This document shows positions 47,844-58,339 of a DNA stretch of 64,000 nucleotides, piece by piece. This DNA comes from Azorinus chamasolen (lineage: Eukaryota > Mollusca > Bivalvia > Cardiida > Solecurtidae). The notes beneath the pieces are model-generated. The model was not told the origin of the DNA and ran no database searches. It was given only the letters and a program-made list of their open reading frames with translations. Position 1 is the first letter of the stretch. Each line of letters starts with the position of its first letter. The stretch is taken from the NCBI GenBank assembly GCA_963576725.1, contig OY755240.1, positions 34,414,620 to 34,478,619 on the forward strand, read 5' to 3'. A program made the translations under genes and the position numbers.

Positions 47844-50330
47844 TTAATTCGATATATTATTAAGATGTTTATTTCTTTTGTCTGTTGCACACTTTAAATA
47901 TAATGCTAATTTATACAAGATATCTTTATTTGCAGTTTTCATTAAACCGTTAAATTTAAAAACAGATGGTCTTTCATAATAACATATTTGTAGATATTTT
48001 TCTCTTACTTCTTTATAGAGAGGACAAATACAAATAAAATGATATGCGTCTTCAAGATCATGCATATTACAACATAAACAATATATTTCATGTCGTGGTA
48101 TGTGTACTCTTCCGAATCTACCGGTATGAATTCTTAAAGAATGTGCAGACAATCTATAGCGTGATATAAATAAACGTAAATCATACGGAAGTTTATCTAA
48201 ATACATTTCGTATATAAAATGTTCTTTGAAATGTTTATATTCGTCTAATACAGGACTTCGCTCAATAGCCGCTGACCACTCTTGGATGAAACAATCGACC
48301 ACTCGTTGTCTAAAAACTGAGTGAAATTTCGACACATCAATAATATCAACATTTGCAAATAAGTTGGAGAAGCCGTAATCATCTAATAACTTTTTAACAT
48401 TTGAAACCCAGTTTTTATAGCCTAATTGACAATCCTCCAATCCCAGTTCATACATTTTCTTTAAAATTATATTTTCAGATTTACAAACTTTACACCAATA
48501 CCTAACAATTCTACAGTAACGGGCAATGTATAATGGATATCTCGCTAATTCGCCATATACACCAACAGAACAACAAGTTGTACGTACATTAAGAAGACGC
48601 TTACAAAACTTTAAATGTATTCTCTCTAATTCTTTCGACTTCGTATACCCCCACACTTCAGAGGAGTAATTTAAAATCGATCCAACAAATGCATCGAATA
48701 ACTGGCATAAAACTTTTGGTTTAAGTGGGACTGTTTTACAATTAATAAATAGCGTATTTAGAGCTCTGAATGCTTTACCTATAAGGTGTTCATTATTCAT
48801 GCCAAAGCTTCCAGTATAGCTAAACACTGTGCCTAAGTAATTAAAATTATCTACTATCTCAACCTCCCTTCCATCATATACCCAACTTTCGTTTTGCAGA
48901 ACCCCACCCCTTTTACGAAAAACCATAATTTTTGATTTCTCAGCATTGACTTCCAGACCCTATTCTGTACAATAAGAGCGTAATAAATTCAAACTGTCTT
49001 GTAAATATTTTGGCGAATTACCTAACAGAGCCATATCATCTGCAAATAAAAATAAAATAAGAACAATCTCATTTATAGTAAGCCCCGAGTTAATATTTTG
49101 TTGTAGGAATAATTCTACGTCTTCCAGGAACAACGATACTAAAATTGGGGAAATTACCTCCCCTTGTCTGATTCCAATTGCATACTCTAAAATTTCAGAG
49201 AAACTATTACAGTGCTTAACACAGGATCTAATTTTTTCGTACATACTTTTTACTATCCGCAGTATCTTACCATCTATTCCACTCTTATACAATTTAAAAA
49301 TCAAACCATTTCTATAAATGCTATTGAAACACTTTTTCAGATCTATGAAAGCTACATACAGACGCTTATTGTGATTAAGATAGTGTTGAACCAGAGTATT
49401 TAGAGCGAAAATATCATCTGTTGTGGAGAAACCCCTTTTAAAACCAAACTGTGCATCAGAAATAGTACTATGCTTATCACAAAAATTCACAATTCGCTGG
49501 TTTAGAATCAGAGTAAATAATTTGGAAAGACAACTCAACAGTGTTATGCCACGATAGTTATTTACATTCTCTTTATCTCCCTTTTTATGTAATGGTACAA
49601 TAATCCTATCTCTCCACTGATCAGGAAAATAACCTGAATCTAATATAGCATTGAATATATCGCATATATATGGACATAAAATATCGATACTGTGTATAAA
49701 ATATTCATTCAGAAGGCAATCCAAACCAATGGCTTTATTAGCATTAAGTTTCTTCACAGCACTCTCAATTTCCTTAAATGTTACCTGGAAATCAAGATCT
49801 TCATTAAAATCATTATTATTAAAATCATAACTTTTAGAGAAATCCTCTGACTGCTGATTTGTATTTCTAAAAATATCATTTTCAAGATTAGAAAAATAGC
49901 CAAAGAATTCTTGTAGCGATATGTCAGCTTCAGATCTTGGGCTTCTTTTGTTAAAATATCTCCAAAAATCCTTTGGTTTGCAACGTCTTAAATTTTCTAT
50001 ATCCACTAACTTTTTTAGTTTGAATTGCCTCTTTTTTCTACGTATAATAATTTTGTAGTCAGATTTGCAGTCACACAAATATTTACGACTATGATCGGTT
50101 TTACACCGATTAAACATATGCAGAGCTTCAATGTATTTATTCTTTGCCCTTACACACTCAGTGTCGAACCATTCTTTATTATGAAACAATGTGTTTGTCC
50201 CAGTTTTTAACCTGCCTTTCGCACGCTTATTTTTAAAGAATAACGGATCCGCAACTTCTCGAATTAAAGTTGTTATATCCTGTATTGTGCGATTGATCGA
50301 TTCTTGACTTGAAGAATCAAAGTACAAAAA
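47844..50330 (-). pseudogene. LINE ORF2, RT and C-terminal part
   Basis: Begins near 50330 (SQESINRTIQDITTL) just after the Penelope-like 3' tail. RT features: FWRYFNKRSP; VPLHKKGDKENVNNYRGITLLS; AFIDLKKCFNSIYR (motif A); AIGIRQGEVISPILVSLFLEDV (motif B); LILFLFADDMALLG (motif C). A single TAG (48960-48962), where Trp would fit, separates this from the in-frame continuation (KIMVFRKRGG; NYLGTVFSYTG; NYSSEVWGY; KFCKRLLNVRT). The C-terminal domain ends in a Cys/His cluster (CLCCNMHDLEDAYHFICICP). An ATG-initiated reading from 50504 would include about 58 residues that are really Penelope-like 3' UTR. Confidence 0.9.
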
Positions 50331-50773
50331 TGAGTCATGCAGGAAACACCACATACAGAACAAACACTCGCCCGAACAGCAACACAAGGAAACAGCAAAT
50401 GTACATAGGTAGAAAAAACAACAAGAGACGCACAAAGACAAAACAAACATACAATAGGAGGAAGATGGAAGTACCGCCTTGGAACGGTCAGTGACAAAAG
50501 TCACCGGGGGTTTAAACCGGTTTATGGGCGCCCAACCTCACCCTTATTCCATCCCCATCCTAAAAGACAAACAGTGTAAATAAACGTATCCCCTCTCCGA
50601 CTAATCTACAACAACCGCGACAGCAAATACAGTGGTAAAGTGCATGTATAACAAAAACATTTAATTGAACATACTGTATCCACCTATCGCTAGTGTACTC
50701 AATGATTGAGCTGCAAACAGAGTAACTGTAGAAAAGTAATAAAGGGTACGACAAAAATGAAATAGTACAGATA

Positions 50774-50818
50774 TCCGACGTTCTCCTTCCATTTCTGGAT
50801 TTAAGAGGTCGCCTTCAT
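50774..50818 (-). promoter_or_regulatory. Candidate SECIS element, Penelope-like copy 2
   Basis: Minus strand, six bases after the TAG stop (50825-50827). ATGA (50815-50818) is followed by helix AGGCGACCTC/GAGAACGTCG, loop TT-AAA (50800-50802), and mini-stem TCC-AGAAAT-GGA, then GA (50774-50775). Seven of ten positions pair, including one G-U. The two central mismatches fall at the same positions as in copy 1. Two pairs changed on both sides (T-A to C-G and A-T to G-C). Loop lengths are identical. Confidence 0.65.
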
Positions 50819-50824
50819 AGAGTA

Positions 50825-53800
50825 CTAAACCTTTCTTGTCGGCGTACATGCAAAGAGGCCAGCGTGATTGCCAACTGTAAAAGGGTTCACAACCAAACAT
50901 GCAGTATGTTGTAGTAATACAGGATCATATCCCTTTTTAATGAATTGTTTTATATATTTGATGAACAAAGTGAGAAAATGGGTCCAATAATTTTACGAAG
51001 TTTGTAAATCACATCACCATAAAATTCAGGATGTGAAATACCGTGTCGCAAAAGTACCTTGAGATTACATTTGTACTTGCCAATAAGCGAGAGATTTCGA
51101 TAGTAAAATTTAGAGAAAGTTTTTCTTAGTTTATGGTATCTATATCCTTGTTTAAGCAGTTTTTCAGTTAAAATGAGATTTCGACTGTTAAAATCGTCAA
51201 TAGATGAACAAGCTCTAGCAAAACGAATAAGTTGAGATATATAAACCCCGTAAGATGGAGCACGGGGAACATCCCCGTCAAGATGAGGAAAATTTACAAT
51301 ATTAAAATCAAAATCATCTCTTTTGTCATATATTTTAGAAGAAATCATTCCATTATTAATTTTAAGGTCTAGGTCAAGAAACGCTGCATAATTGTCGGAC
51401 GGGTTAGCTTTATTCAATTTGAGTTCTTTAGGATAAATTGTAGGAATCAGAGCATCAAAGAAAGGGTTATCTAAGTTAAAAATATCATCCAAATATCGAC
51501 AAGTTTCATTGAAGGCTTTTATAACATCTTCTTGTGATTGAGGATTCAAACTCAACATGAAATCTCTCTCATAGCAGTACAAAAACAAATCTGCGACAAG
51601 TGGTGCACAATTCGTACCCATGGGAATACCAATTACCTGACGGTATATAGCATTCCCATAACGTACAAATATGTTATCCAAAAGAAAGGTTAGTGCTTCG
51701 CAAACTTCTGAGCAAGTCCAATTGGTGTAATATTTCATTTGCTCGTCAGTAAAGAAAGCTTTTTCAGCATTACATGCCAAGAATGATGTTTTTTCTCGGG
51801 CAAATACTTTCTGGATCAAGTTAGTAAGCTTATCCTTAATTAAAATATGAGGAAGAGTTGTGTACAGAGTAGAAAAATCGTACGTGCTTACAGTGGATGC
51901 AAGATACCTTTGTTCTGAAGTTTGTTTAAGACTTCTGAAGAGTTCTTAATACACCAGAAGAGATTTATTCCAGAATTTTCATAAGTCTTATCACAGTAAA
52001 ATTTTACATGTTCCTTTACCTTCGTTAAACAAGAAGTCAAAAGTATAGACAATTTAGTAGTTGTACATGAACTAGAATTTGCAATGAAACGCGCTTTATA
52101 TGGTTTTTATGTAGTTTTGGTAACCAATACATAGTAGGAAGTTTATGTTGTGTAATTTTAATATCGGTTCCAAATTGTTCACACTTTTTGACATGGTCTG
52201 AAATGATGGTCTTTTCGTCAGTGGTAACTGAAATGTATGACTTGGTATTAATAATTTCCTGCTTCAAGACATCGATATAATGTAATCGTCAAATAATAAT
52301 CACATTATTTGATGCCTTATCAGCAGGAACAAACACGTATTTTGAATGGAAATCCTGTAAACCCTTTTTAAGATGTCTAAATGAAGTTCTAGGTTTAGGT
52401 GGAAGAAGGTGTTTATTAGAGCTGTAAAAGGAAATGCGTTTATCAATTATATCAAAAATTAGTTTTTTCCAACAAGAAAGGGCATTAGACTCAACATGTT
52501 CTCTTCGACACCATTTAATACTAAAATTTTGTAAAGCCTCCGCAATCTGAAATCGACAAGAGTTAAAATCTATCAAGGATGGTATTCTATATTTGGGACC
52601 TTTATTCAACAGAGATCGTAGACGTTTATCTTTAATTATCTCAAAATTACCAGTAATCACGCGACCAGCCGGAGAATAGCAAAATTTTGAGGTGGCGCAA
52701 TCTCAATTATCAGGAATATTAAGGTCGGCCACAATTTTATTATAGTTGAAAATTGTATTTCTGATGGGTTTGTTATATTTGTAGCAGATGATAGGTGGTT
52801 CTGTATTTTTAAAGTATTTAGGAATAGTGTCAATTACATTTTTGTCTCTAAAAATACTTTGGAGGTCAATAAAATCAATACCTTTATTAATAAAAGGAAT
52901 TTTCAAGAAGAATCTTTGGTGTTCAGATAATTTGTCGATGTGCGGTCTGAGAACATGTAGAGTAAAGCTTTGTATCAAACTAGCCGTTCCTATGAGAGGA
53001 TCTGATCGAAAAATAATTTTATCGGCTTGCTCGTCAATTTCTTTTAATGAACATATAGATAAGGAGGAAAGTCTAGAAAGCATGGCATGTTTACCCGAAG
53101 TTAGGCGTAAAGTATGTAGATCAAGAAGAGTCATTTTCAAACGAAATTTTCGTTTAATAGTACCATTTTTGCGAATGCCATGCGATCGAGATTTGCGTTT
53201 TCTAATAGAAAAAATTGAAAAAATATCTATATCTGGTTCTTTTGAAATATTTCCAGTCTGGTAAATATTATCATTCAGTCCTAAAGGAAAAGGTGTTTGC
53301 AATTTTTTTTATCCAATTTAATTCAGATATAAATCTAGCTTTCGATTTAAAGCTACTAGTCGCCTCCTTATCATATGTAATATGCTCAACAATTTGTACT
53401 AAAACATCTTTAAAAGAATGGCCAGATTTCCGAAAGTGTTGGTATAAAAAATTGTTTAGTTTACGATTTCGACACTGATATGCATGCTCACGAAATCGAG
53501 TTTTCAAAGCACGTCCTGTTTGTCCTACGTACTGTATACCGCAACTAGGCGCGTTTCAAGTTAAAACATAAATAACGTTAGTAGTAGTACAATCAACGTC
53601 TGAGTTTATCTTGACATTAAATGTTCTACCATTAACTGTAGATTTTATAGTGGAATTACAAGAAATGTTACTACAACATATGCACCTCTTAGCAAAGCAC
53701 TTTTGGATAATTGGATACACTCTGTGTCGCCTGCATAAGGACCGTTTACGAATAGAAGAAACATTTTGGATAACAGATTTTAAAGGTGAAAGTACAACTC

Positions 53801-53999
53801 TTGGTCCATTGAAAAAACATTTATTAATAGAAAGAGATGGTATGTGAAAAGATGAAGCCGACTGAAGATTAAGTTGTTTTAAACGAACAAAAGGTTGAAG
53901 GGAAGAGAAATTAGAAATATTTCTGGGTACTTGTACAGACGACACAGATTGCATATTTAAAGCTTTTAGTTCTATTCGAGGTATTTTAACTTTATTCAT
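50825..53999 (-). pseudogene. Naiad-type GIY-YIG/RT protein with three in-frame TGAs, probable selenoprotein gene, frameshifted copy
   Basis: About 1050 codons. The endonuclease has VIYVLT-TGA-NAPSCGIQYVGQTGR, then RFREH and FRKSGH, giving the C-C-H-H set with TGA for the first Cys (53556-53558). The linker has PDN-TGA-DCATSKFCY, where the family's CxC motif has Cys (52703-52705). The next segment has ADKASNNVIII-TGA-RLHYI (52289-52291), again a Cys position. The RT has STYDFSTLYTTLP (motif A), VIGIPMGTNCAPLVADLFLY (motif B), CRYLDDIFNLD (motif C) and FLDLDLKI. No in-frame TAA or TAG occurs before the terminal TAG (50825-50827). Four frameshifts (an A8 run at about 53303, and near 52100, 51905 and 50985) make this copy inactive. 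With the SECIS downstream, the TGAs are best read as selenocysteine codons. Confidence 0.8.
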
Positions 54000-54269
54000 A
54001 TTGGAAAGTGATAGAGGGGCACCTGTATTGTGTTCATCAACACGTCAATTACATTAGTGTAGCTACCAAGTGCATCAAATTGTTGGTGAACACAACACCT
54101 ACCACGAGGTGCATGACATACTTATGATGATGTAAGAGGCGAATGAGAGTTGTGTATGTTACTTGCATATCCTGCAAGAGAATGATAACAACATCGATTA
54201 CGTGTACGGGGAGACTTTTTACGGCCACCACACGGCACAAGCAACACTGTTGTGATAATAGAAATATTA

Positions 54270-55213
54270 TTAAAAATTGGTAATGTTTCAATAAGACCTG
54301 ACCGAAAGGCAGATTTATTATCATTATTCCATCTAAGTTTTAGCTCTGGTTGTACATCAGGTAAAACATCTATATAATCACAATACAAATCAAAACGGAC
54401 TGGCGTATGATCACTCCATTCATTCAAACTTTGAATGATAAAGCTCGTGATACCTGTAAAATTCTCTTCATGGGTGAGCACATAATCAACTACGGACGCT
54501 CCCTGAGGAGCTACAAAAGTGAATGAACCTATGTTACAATCTTCACCAAGACGACCGTTCACAATACGCAAGCCCGTGGCTTTACATGTATCTAATAGCT
54601 TTGTCCCGAATGAATTACATTTTTTATCAAGAGAGGCCCGGTTTATGAATTGATCGGGAACATAGTCAACATCATCTAAATCAGTATTCATGCGATCAGA
54701 AACTATAAAATCATATTTATGACCAACTCTTGCATTAAAATCACCTGTTATATACACAGACCCAATGTTCTTATAATAATCAACATCTTCTTCAATAATA
54801 GAAAAGAAATCTGCATTAACAATGTTATATGCTGGAGAATCTTCTCCCCACAGGTATACGCCGCATACATATATATCTTTGTCAACATGAAAAAAATGTT
54901 TATCAAGTTTTATCCAAATAACAGTATTATGGTGGTTACGAACTATTTCTATACCATCTTTAAGAATGTCTCTGTAGTACAGCGCCACTCCGCCACTGCA
55001 CCTTCTCGCCTGTCTATGCTGGAACGGTCTATAAAAGTTATGCACAAAATAACCTGGAATATCTATATTGCTTGCTGCTGACGACCATGATTCATAAAGG
55101 AATATTACATCATTACTAGTCAATATTTTCAAGAAATCTGAGTCATCAAGTTTTTCTTTACTAAGACCATGGACGTTCCACGATAGCACAGATACACGAC
55201 CCCCCTCGTAACC
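54270..55213 (-). CDS. LINE ORF2, APE endonuclease part
   Basis: Starts right after the ORF1 TAG, in the same frame. Catalytic features of an apurinic-endonuclease-like nuclease: LSWNVHG near the start, YESW (metal-binding Glu), VYITGDFNARVG (Asp/Asn), VVDYVLTHE, and WSDHTPVRFD (catalytic His). It nicks target DNA to prime reverse transcription. There is no ATG between the TAG and these motifs; the first Met is about 170 codons in. It ends at the Penelope-like insertion. Everything after LPIFNNIS in this frame belongs to the insertion. Confidence 0.9.
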
Positions 55214-56269
55214 CTAATCTTTAACCGCCTTCCCGTCAATATACAAGGTATCGTAGGCAATCCAAGCACGCTTGCCTTCTTCTTTAGCCTTCCTTAGCCT
55301 GGGTCTGAGTTTCTTTCTCTTATCGTCGACTTCTTTCGGAAACTGCTCCGTTACGTAGTATTGTGTTCCCTCAAGAGCCTTCCATTGTTTTCTAACCAGA
55401 TCCTTCTCCTTATATTCATGAAACTTTGCCACTATCCTTCGTATTCTTCCACCCTGTTTCTGTCCCATTCTGTGCACTCTATCAAGCACCATTTTATCAA
55501 CGAGATCTTTAGCAAGCTTCATCTCCTCAATTAAAAATGTCTTCACTACCTTCTCACATTCATCGTTACTTTCTTCTTCAGCTTCCGGAATGTTTGTAAA
55601 GATGAGGTTATTCCGCATGGACTGTGATTGCAGATACACAACCCTGTCTTTTAGAGCATCTCTCTCTTTCTCAAGCGTATTTACTTTATCATTTGTGGCA
55701 GCCAGCACAAAGTCACAACTATCAACCCTCTCCTCCACTGATACAATTTTGTCTTCGGTCCTCTTTGATCTATCTTCGACCGTCAGCCACATTTTTCTCA
55801 TTTCTTTTTCAAAACCATCGACTTTAGTCTTCAACTCTTCTAACGCCCCTAACCTTCTGTCCATATTACTGAGCCGTCCTTCAATGTTCTTTAAACACTC
55901 CATTATGTCTCTGTTTGATGGCTCTTGTTGACTTTGGGGTTGACACATATTTTGAGGCGGAGCTGCCCCACCCGTCGCCATTACGTTACAGTCTCTGGAT
56001 CCAACACAACAGTTTATAGAATCAGTATGAAATACACTATCGTCGGCGTTATTACAGTCTACATATAGTACAGAGTTTGTCTGATTTAATAAAGCACTCA
56101 CCGAGAAATCAGTCTCTGACGGGCCTCGTGATGGCGATATTTTCTTTCTTTGATTTCTCACATTCCCGCTACCACTACCACTGCTCCTATTTTTCCTTTT
56201 TCCGTTTTCCCCATCACATATACACAATCTAGCTATATACACATGAAGCACGTCACTTTGTTCCTTCAT
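55214..56269 (-). CDS. LINE ORF1 protein (coiled coil, RRM-like)
   Basis: 351 codons from ATG at 56269; an in-frame GTG at 56290 is less likely. A polar N-terminal third (KRKNRSSGSGSGNVRNQRKK), then a Gln-rich patch, then a long heptad-type coiled coil (about residues 125-225: LKNIEGRLSNMDRRLGALEE; ATNDKVNTLEKERDALKDRV), then an RRM-like start (MRNNLIFTNIPE) and a basic C-terminal domain (DRVHRMGQKQ; KKLRPRLRKAKEEGKRAW). This is the layout of L1-type ORF1 proteins, which trimerise and bind the element RNA. It ends KAVKD-TAG and is in frame with ORF2. Confidence 0.9.
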   Translation of the reverse strand: MKEQSDVLHVYIARLCICDGENGKRKNRSSGSGSGNVRNQRKKISPSRGPSETDFSVSALLNQTNSVLYVDCNNADDSVFHTDSINCCVGSRDCNVMATGGAAPPQNMCQPQSQQEPSNRDIMECLKNIEGRLSNMDRRLGALEELKTKVDGFEKEMRKMWLTVEDRSKRTEDKIVSVEERVDSCDFVLAATNDKVNTLEKERDALKDRVVYLQSQSMRNNLIFTNIPEAEEESNDECEKVVKTFLIEEMKLAKDLVDKMVLDRVHRMGQKQGGRIRRIVAKFHEYKEKDLVRKQWKALEGTQYYVTEQFPKEVDDKRKKLRPRLRKAKEEGKRAWIAYDTLYIDGKAVKD

Positions 56270-56559
56270 TATTAACACAGATAAGTCCACAAAACCCCAT
56301 TAATAATATGAAAAACACTTCATTTTCACTCCGCTAATAAAGAACGTCCATTACCGCGAAGACCACGTGACCATTTAGCACGTGTGTAACAGAAATGATA
56401 GGTGAAAACATTAACTAGTATGACCGAAATGGAACAAAACTCGAAGGCTAAGTAGGGATATACTTTGATGAACATTCTGTCTTGTCGTGTAAGATTTAAC
56501 CCACTCCTCCTATTGACGCCTCTGTAAAAGTCACTTTTTGAAACCACCCAATTCTAAAT

Positions 56560-57390
56560 TTTCACGAGGGAGCAAGCCCCCGGGCACCTATAGCCACGGT
56601 GTTTAAACTCTATTTGGATTCAGCTACGCTCCTTAAAGATGTGTAAATCAATTTCTAGGTCTGAACATTTTAGTTTTAATTACTGTTGCATGCATCGGAG
56701 CATTCACGAAATTCGGATACCACAATATATATGTATGAATGAAGAATTAGTTTATTAATCACTTTGAAAAGACTGGTGTTTGGTTTAAACAAGAACTTCT
56801 GCTATATTAATTGCAATGAGAGAATCCCCTGCGTAAATAATGATTGGAATTTTTTTTAATACACCCCACACACACTCGCACACACTCACGCACAAACCAG
56901 TCAAGTACCTTGTTGACTTGAGAGTGCTACTTCTTTGGCATAAACTGACCACATGACACCAGCCTTAAATAGTCAGGGAATAGTAGGGCAGAAAAAGGAC
57001 AACCCTGCTTAAATCCTTCAATACAAAGCTCTCGACTTATCAATCAGCCCTCATATGCCATAGGCTGTAGCTGACCTGTATCAACACTTGTACAGAATTG
57101 CTATGCAATCCGGCTTTTATCGTGCCGCAGTAGATTATTTGACTAGGAATCTCGAGGACTCAAGTTCGCTCCCCACACCCGATGAGTATATTTTCTCTAG
57201 AGAAACCCTGGTTACAGAAATCTTGATTAAATCATTAATGCTTTTCTTCATATAAACTCATTTTTACACTTAGGAGCCGTCTGATCTGGATCTGCTGTTT
57301 GCTTATGACATTCCATGTGTAGATTTATAGACCAAATTATTTTATTTTTTGTCAAAAGAAATACCCTACTTGAAAATATTACATTGCACA
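56560..57390. other. Non-coding stretch with tRNA-like and hairpin repeats
   Basis: No gene recognised. A tRNA-like unit is near 57112-57175 (GTGCCGCAGTAG and CAAGTTCGCTCCCC). Half of a dispersed hairpin (GGAGCCGTCTGATCTGG) is at about 57268-57305. Confidence 0.4.
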
Positions 57391-57557
57391 ACTAGAACTG
57401 TAAGCCACAGGCTAACGAATACCCCCCCCCCCCCCCACACACACACACCTGTCTGCTTGTCAGAACACCTATCATCAATCTGAACATATGTACATACAGA
57501 AACATGAAGATATTTAAAAACAATACATTAAGTTCAAGGACCATAACTCTGACAAAA
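57390..57557 (+). mobile_element. 5' end of a Helentron-like element
   Basis: ACTAGAAC, then a weak hairpin TAAGCCACAGGCTAA (57401-57415) and AATACCCCCC followed by a (CA)n run. This is the 5' layout of the other tandem-core elements here, and a GGACCATAACTCTGA phrase follows. No 3' hairpin was found, so it appears truncated at the hammerhead motif. Confidence 0.45.
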
Positions 57558-57562
57558 ATTAT

Positions 57563-57597
57563 ACACTCTGATGAGCCATTAGGCGAAACATGTTAGT
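57563..57597 (+). ncRNA. Hammerhead ribozyme motif, minimal helix III
   Basis: CACT then CTGATGAG, stem II GCC-ATTA-GGC, CGAAAC, ATGTT and AGTG. The flanking CACT/AGTG pair forms helix I. The conserved CUGAUGA and GAAA boxes are intact. Helix III would be a single C-G beyond the A-U pair, and cleavage would follow GUU. Hammerheads with a nearly absent helix III are known from canonical Penelope-like retroelements. A stretch ending in AATAAAG follows. Self-cleavage is inferred, not shown. Confidence 0.65.
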
Positions 57598-57721
57598 GAT
57601 TATTAAGAAATAAAGAAGATATTTAAAGGCATGTAAGGTCATTTACTTATTTTTACATATTTATCTTCATGAAATGATTGCCTTGGCAAAAGGATAGAGC
57701 ACGCAGGTATGAAGTTTCCAT

Positions 57722-57800
57722 GGCAAACAGTGCAGACCCAGATGTGAGAGCTCCTATAGGAGCTCTCTCATCTGGGTCTACACTGTTTGCAAATGCAACA
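57722..57800. repeat. Dispersed palindromic hairpin repeat, well-preserved copy
   Basis: AAACAGTGCAGACCCAGATG, then GAGAGCTCCTATAGGAGCTCTC, then CATCTGGGTCTACACTGTTTGCAAATGC. It is a near-perfect inverted repeat of about 75 bp and a good example of the family scattered across the window. Confidence 0.85.
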
Positions 57801-57944
57801 ATAGGTGTGAGTGGCGGGCTATGGGTGGTAAATACATGCCGTAGACACACACACCTAGTCACATTATAATCTGACACTGGCTGGCCCGATCAGTTCGTAG
57901 CGCTCAAATTATAATGCCGATGTTTAGCAAGGGAGCTGCTACTG

Positions 57945-58035
57945 CCATGAATACGACTTTTGTATGTCTTGGATGGAAATTGAATCCGCGACCTTCAGAG
58001 TCTGAAGCTTGTTCATACCAACAAGTTACCCCTTC
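57945..58035 (-). repeat. tRNA-like SINE or tRNA pseudogene
   Basis: On the minus strand: GGGTAACTTGTTGGTAT (A-box-like) and GCGGATTCAATTTCC (B-box-like), about 45 bases apart. It directly abuts the inverted-pair repeat at 58030. Confidence 0.45.
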
Positions 58036-58272
58036 GCTTGCTATTCACGTCAATATACCTACCTGTAAATAGTGAAGACCCATATGAGACAGCTCCTGCA
58101 GGAGCTGTCTCATCAGGGTCTGCACTATTTACAAGTTGATTGTGCAACCATTGCACTCCACAGCAGTGATTGCACAACGAAATACTTGTACACAGTGAAG
58201 AAATATGTAATTATACAACAGGGCATGGGTAAAGAAGAAGAAATGTATTTTAAAATTCAGCAAGAGAAGGGT
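58030..58272 (-). repeat. Hairpin-centred repeat, copy 2 of an inverted pair
   Basis: Reverse complement of 6155-6405 with few differences along the full 240 bases, including the central GAGACAGCTCCTGCAGGAGC palindrome and the CTTCGCTTGCTATTCACG / TTCAGCAAG(C/A)GAAGGGTT ends. Confidence 0.85.
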
Positions 58273-58339
58273 TAATATTCATTATGTCATTACTTCTTAC
58301 CCGAATATTCATTAGTAAGTTAGATAAAATGGATACATG

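Larger units (their letters stand above)
50330..54270 (-). mobile_element. Penelope-like element of Naiad type, copy 2
   Basis: Inserted in the LINE ORF2. It has N-terminal GIY-YIG endonuclease and C-terminal RT, the permuted order that defines Naiad-type elements, rather than the canonical RT-then-endonuclease order. The 3' UTR (50824 down to about 50330) matches that of copy 1 at 24 kb. The 5' boundary is approximate: LINE coding ends near 54270 after LPIFNNIS. The segment 54000-54270 has Penelope-like coding in other frames (e.g. CHAPRGRCCVHQQFDALGSY). Confidence 0.85.
47598..56560 (-). mobile_element. Near-complete LINE split by a Penelope-like element
   Basis: Minus-strand non-LTR retrotransposon: a 5' UTR (about 56270-56560), ORF1, ORF2 with APE endonuclease, RT and C-terminal domain, and a 3' tail of repeated TCTGTTC units (47598-47625 as GAACAGA on the plus strand). 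About 3.9 kb of Penelope-like DNA (about 50330-54270) sits in the same orientation between the endonuclease and RT parts. Without it the LINE is about 5 kb and carries only one clear nonsense change in the RT, so it is young. The 5' limit is approximate, since no target duplication was found. Confidence 0.85.

Noticed and set aside
50330..50504. N-terminal 58 residues of the long frame starting at 50504 as part of the RT protein
   Set aside because: This DNA matches the 3' UTR tail of the other Penelope-like copy at 24.3 kb; it is readthrough of an insertion, not LINE protein.
52788..53847. Plus-strand frames opposite the Penelope-like element
   Set aside because: No domain; shadows of the minus-strand coding sequence.
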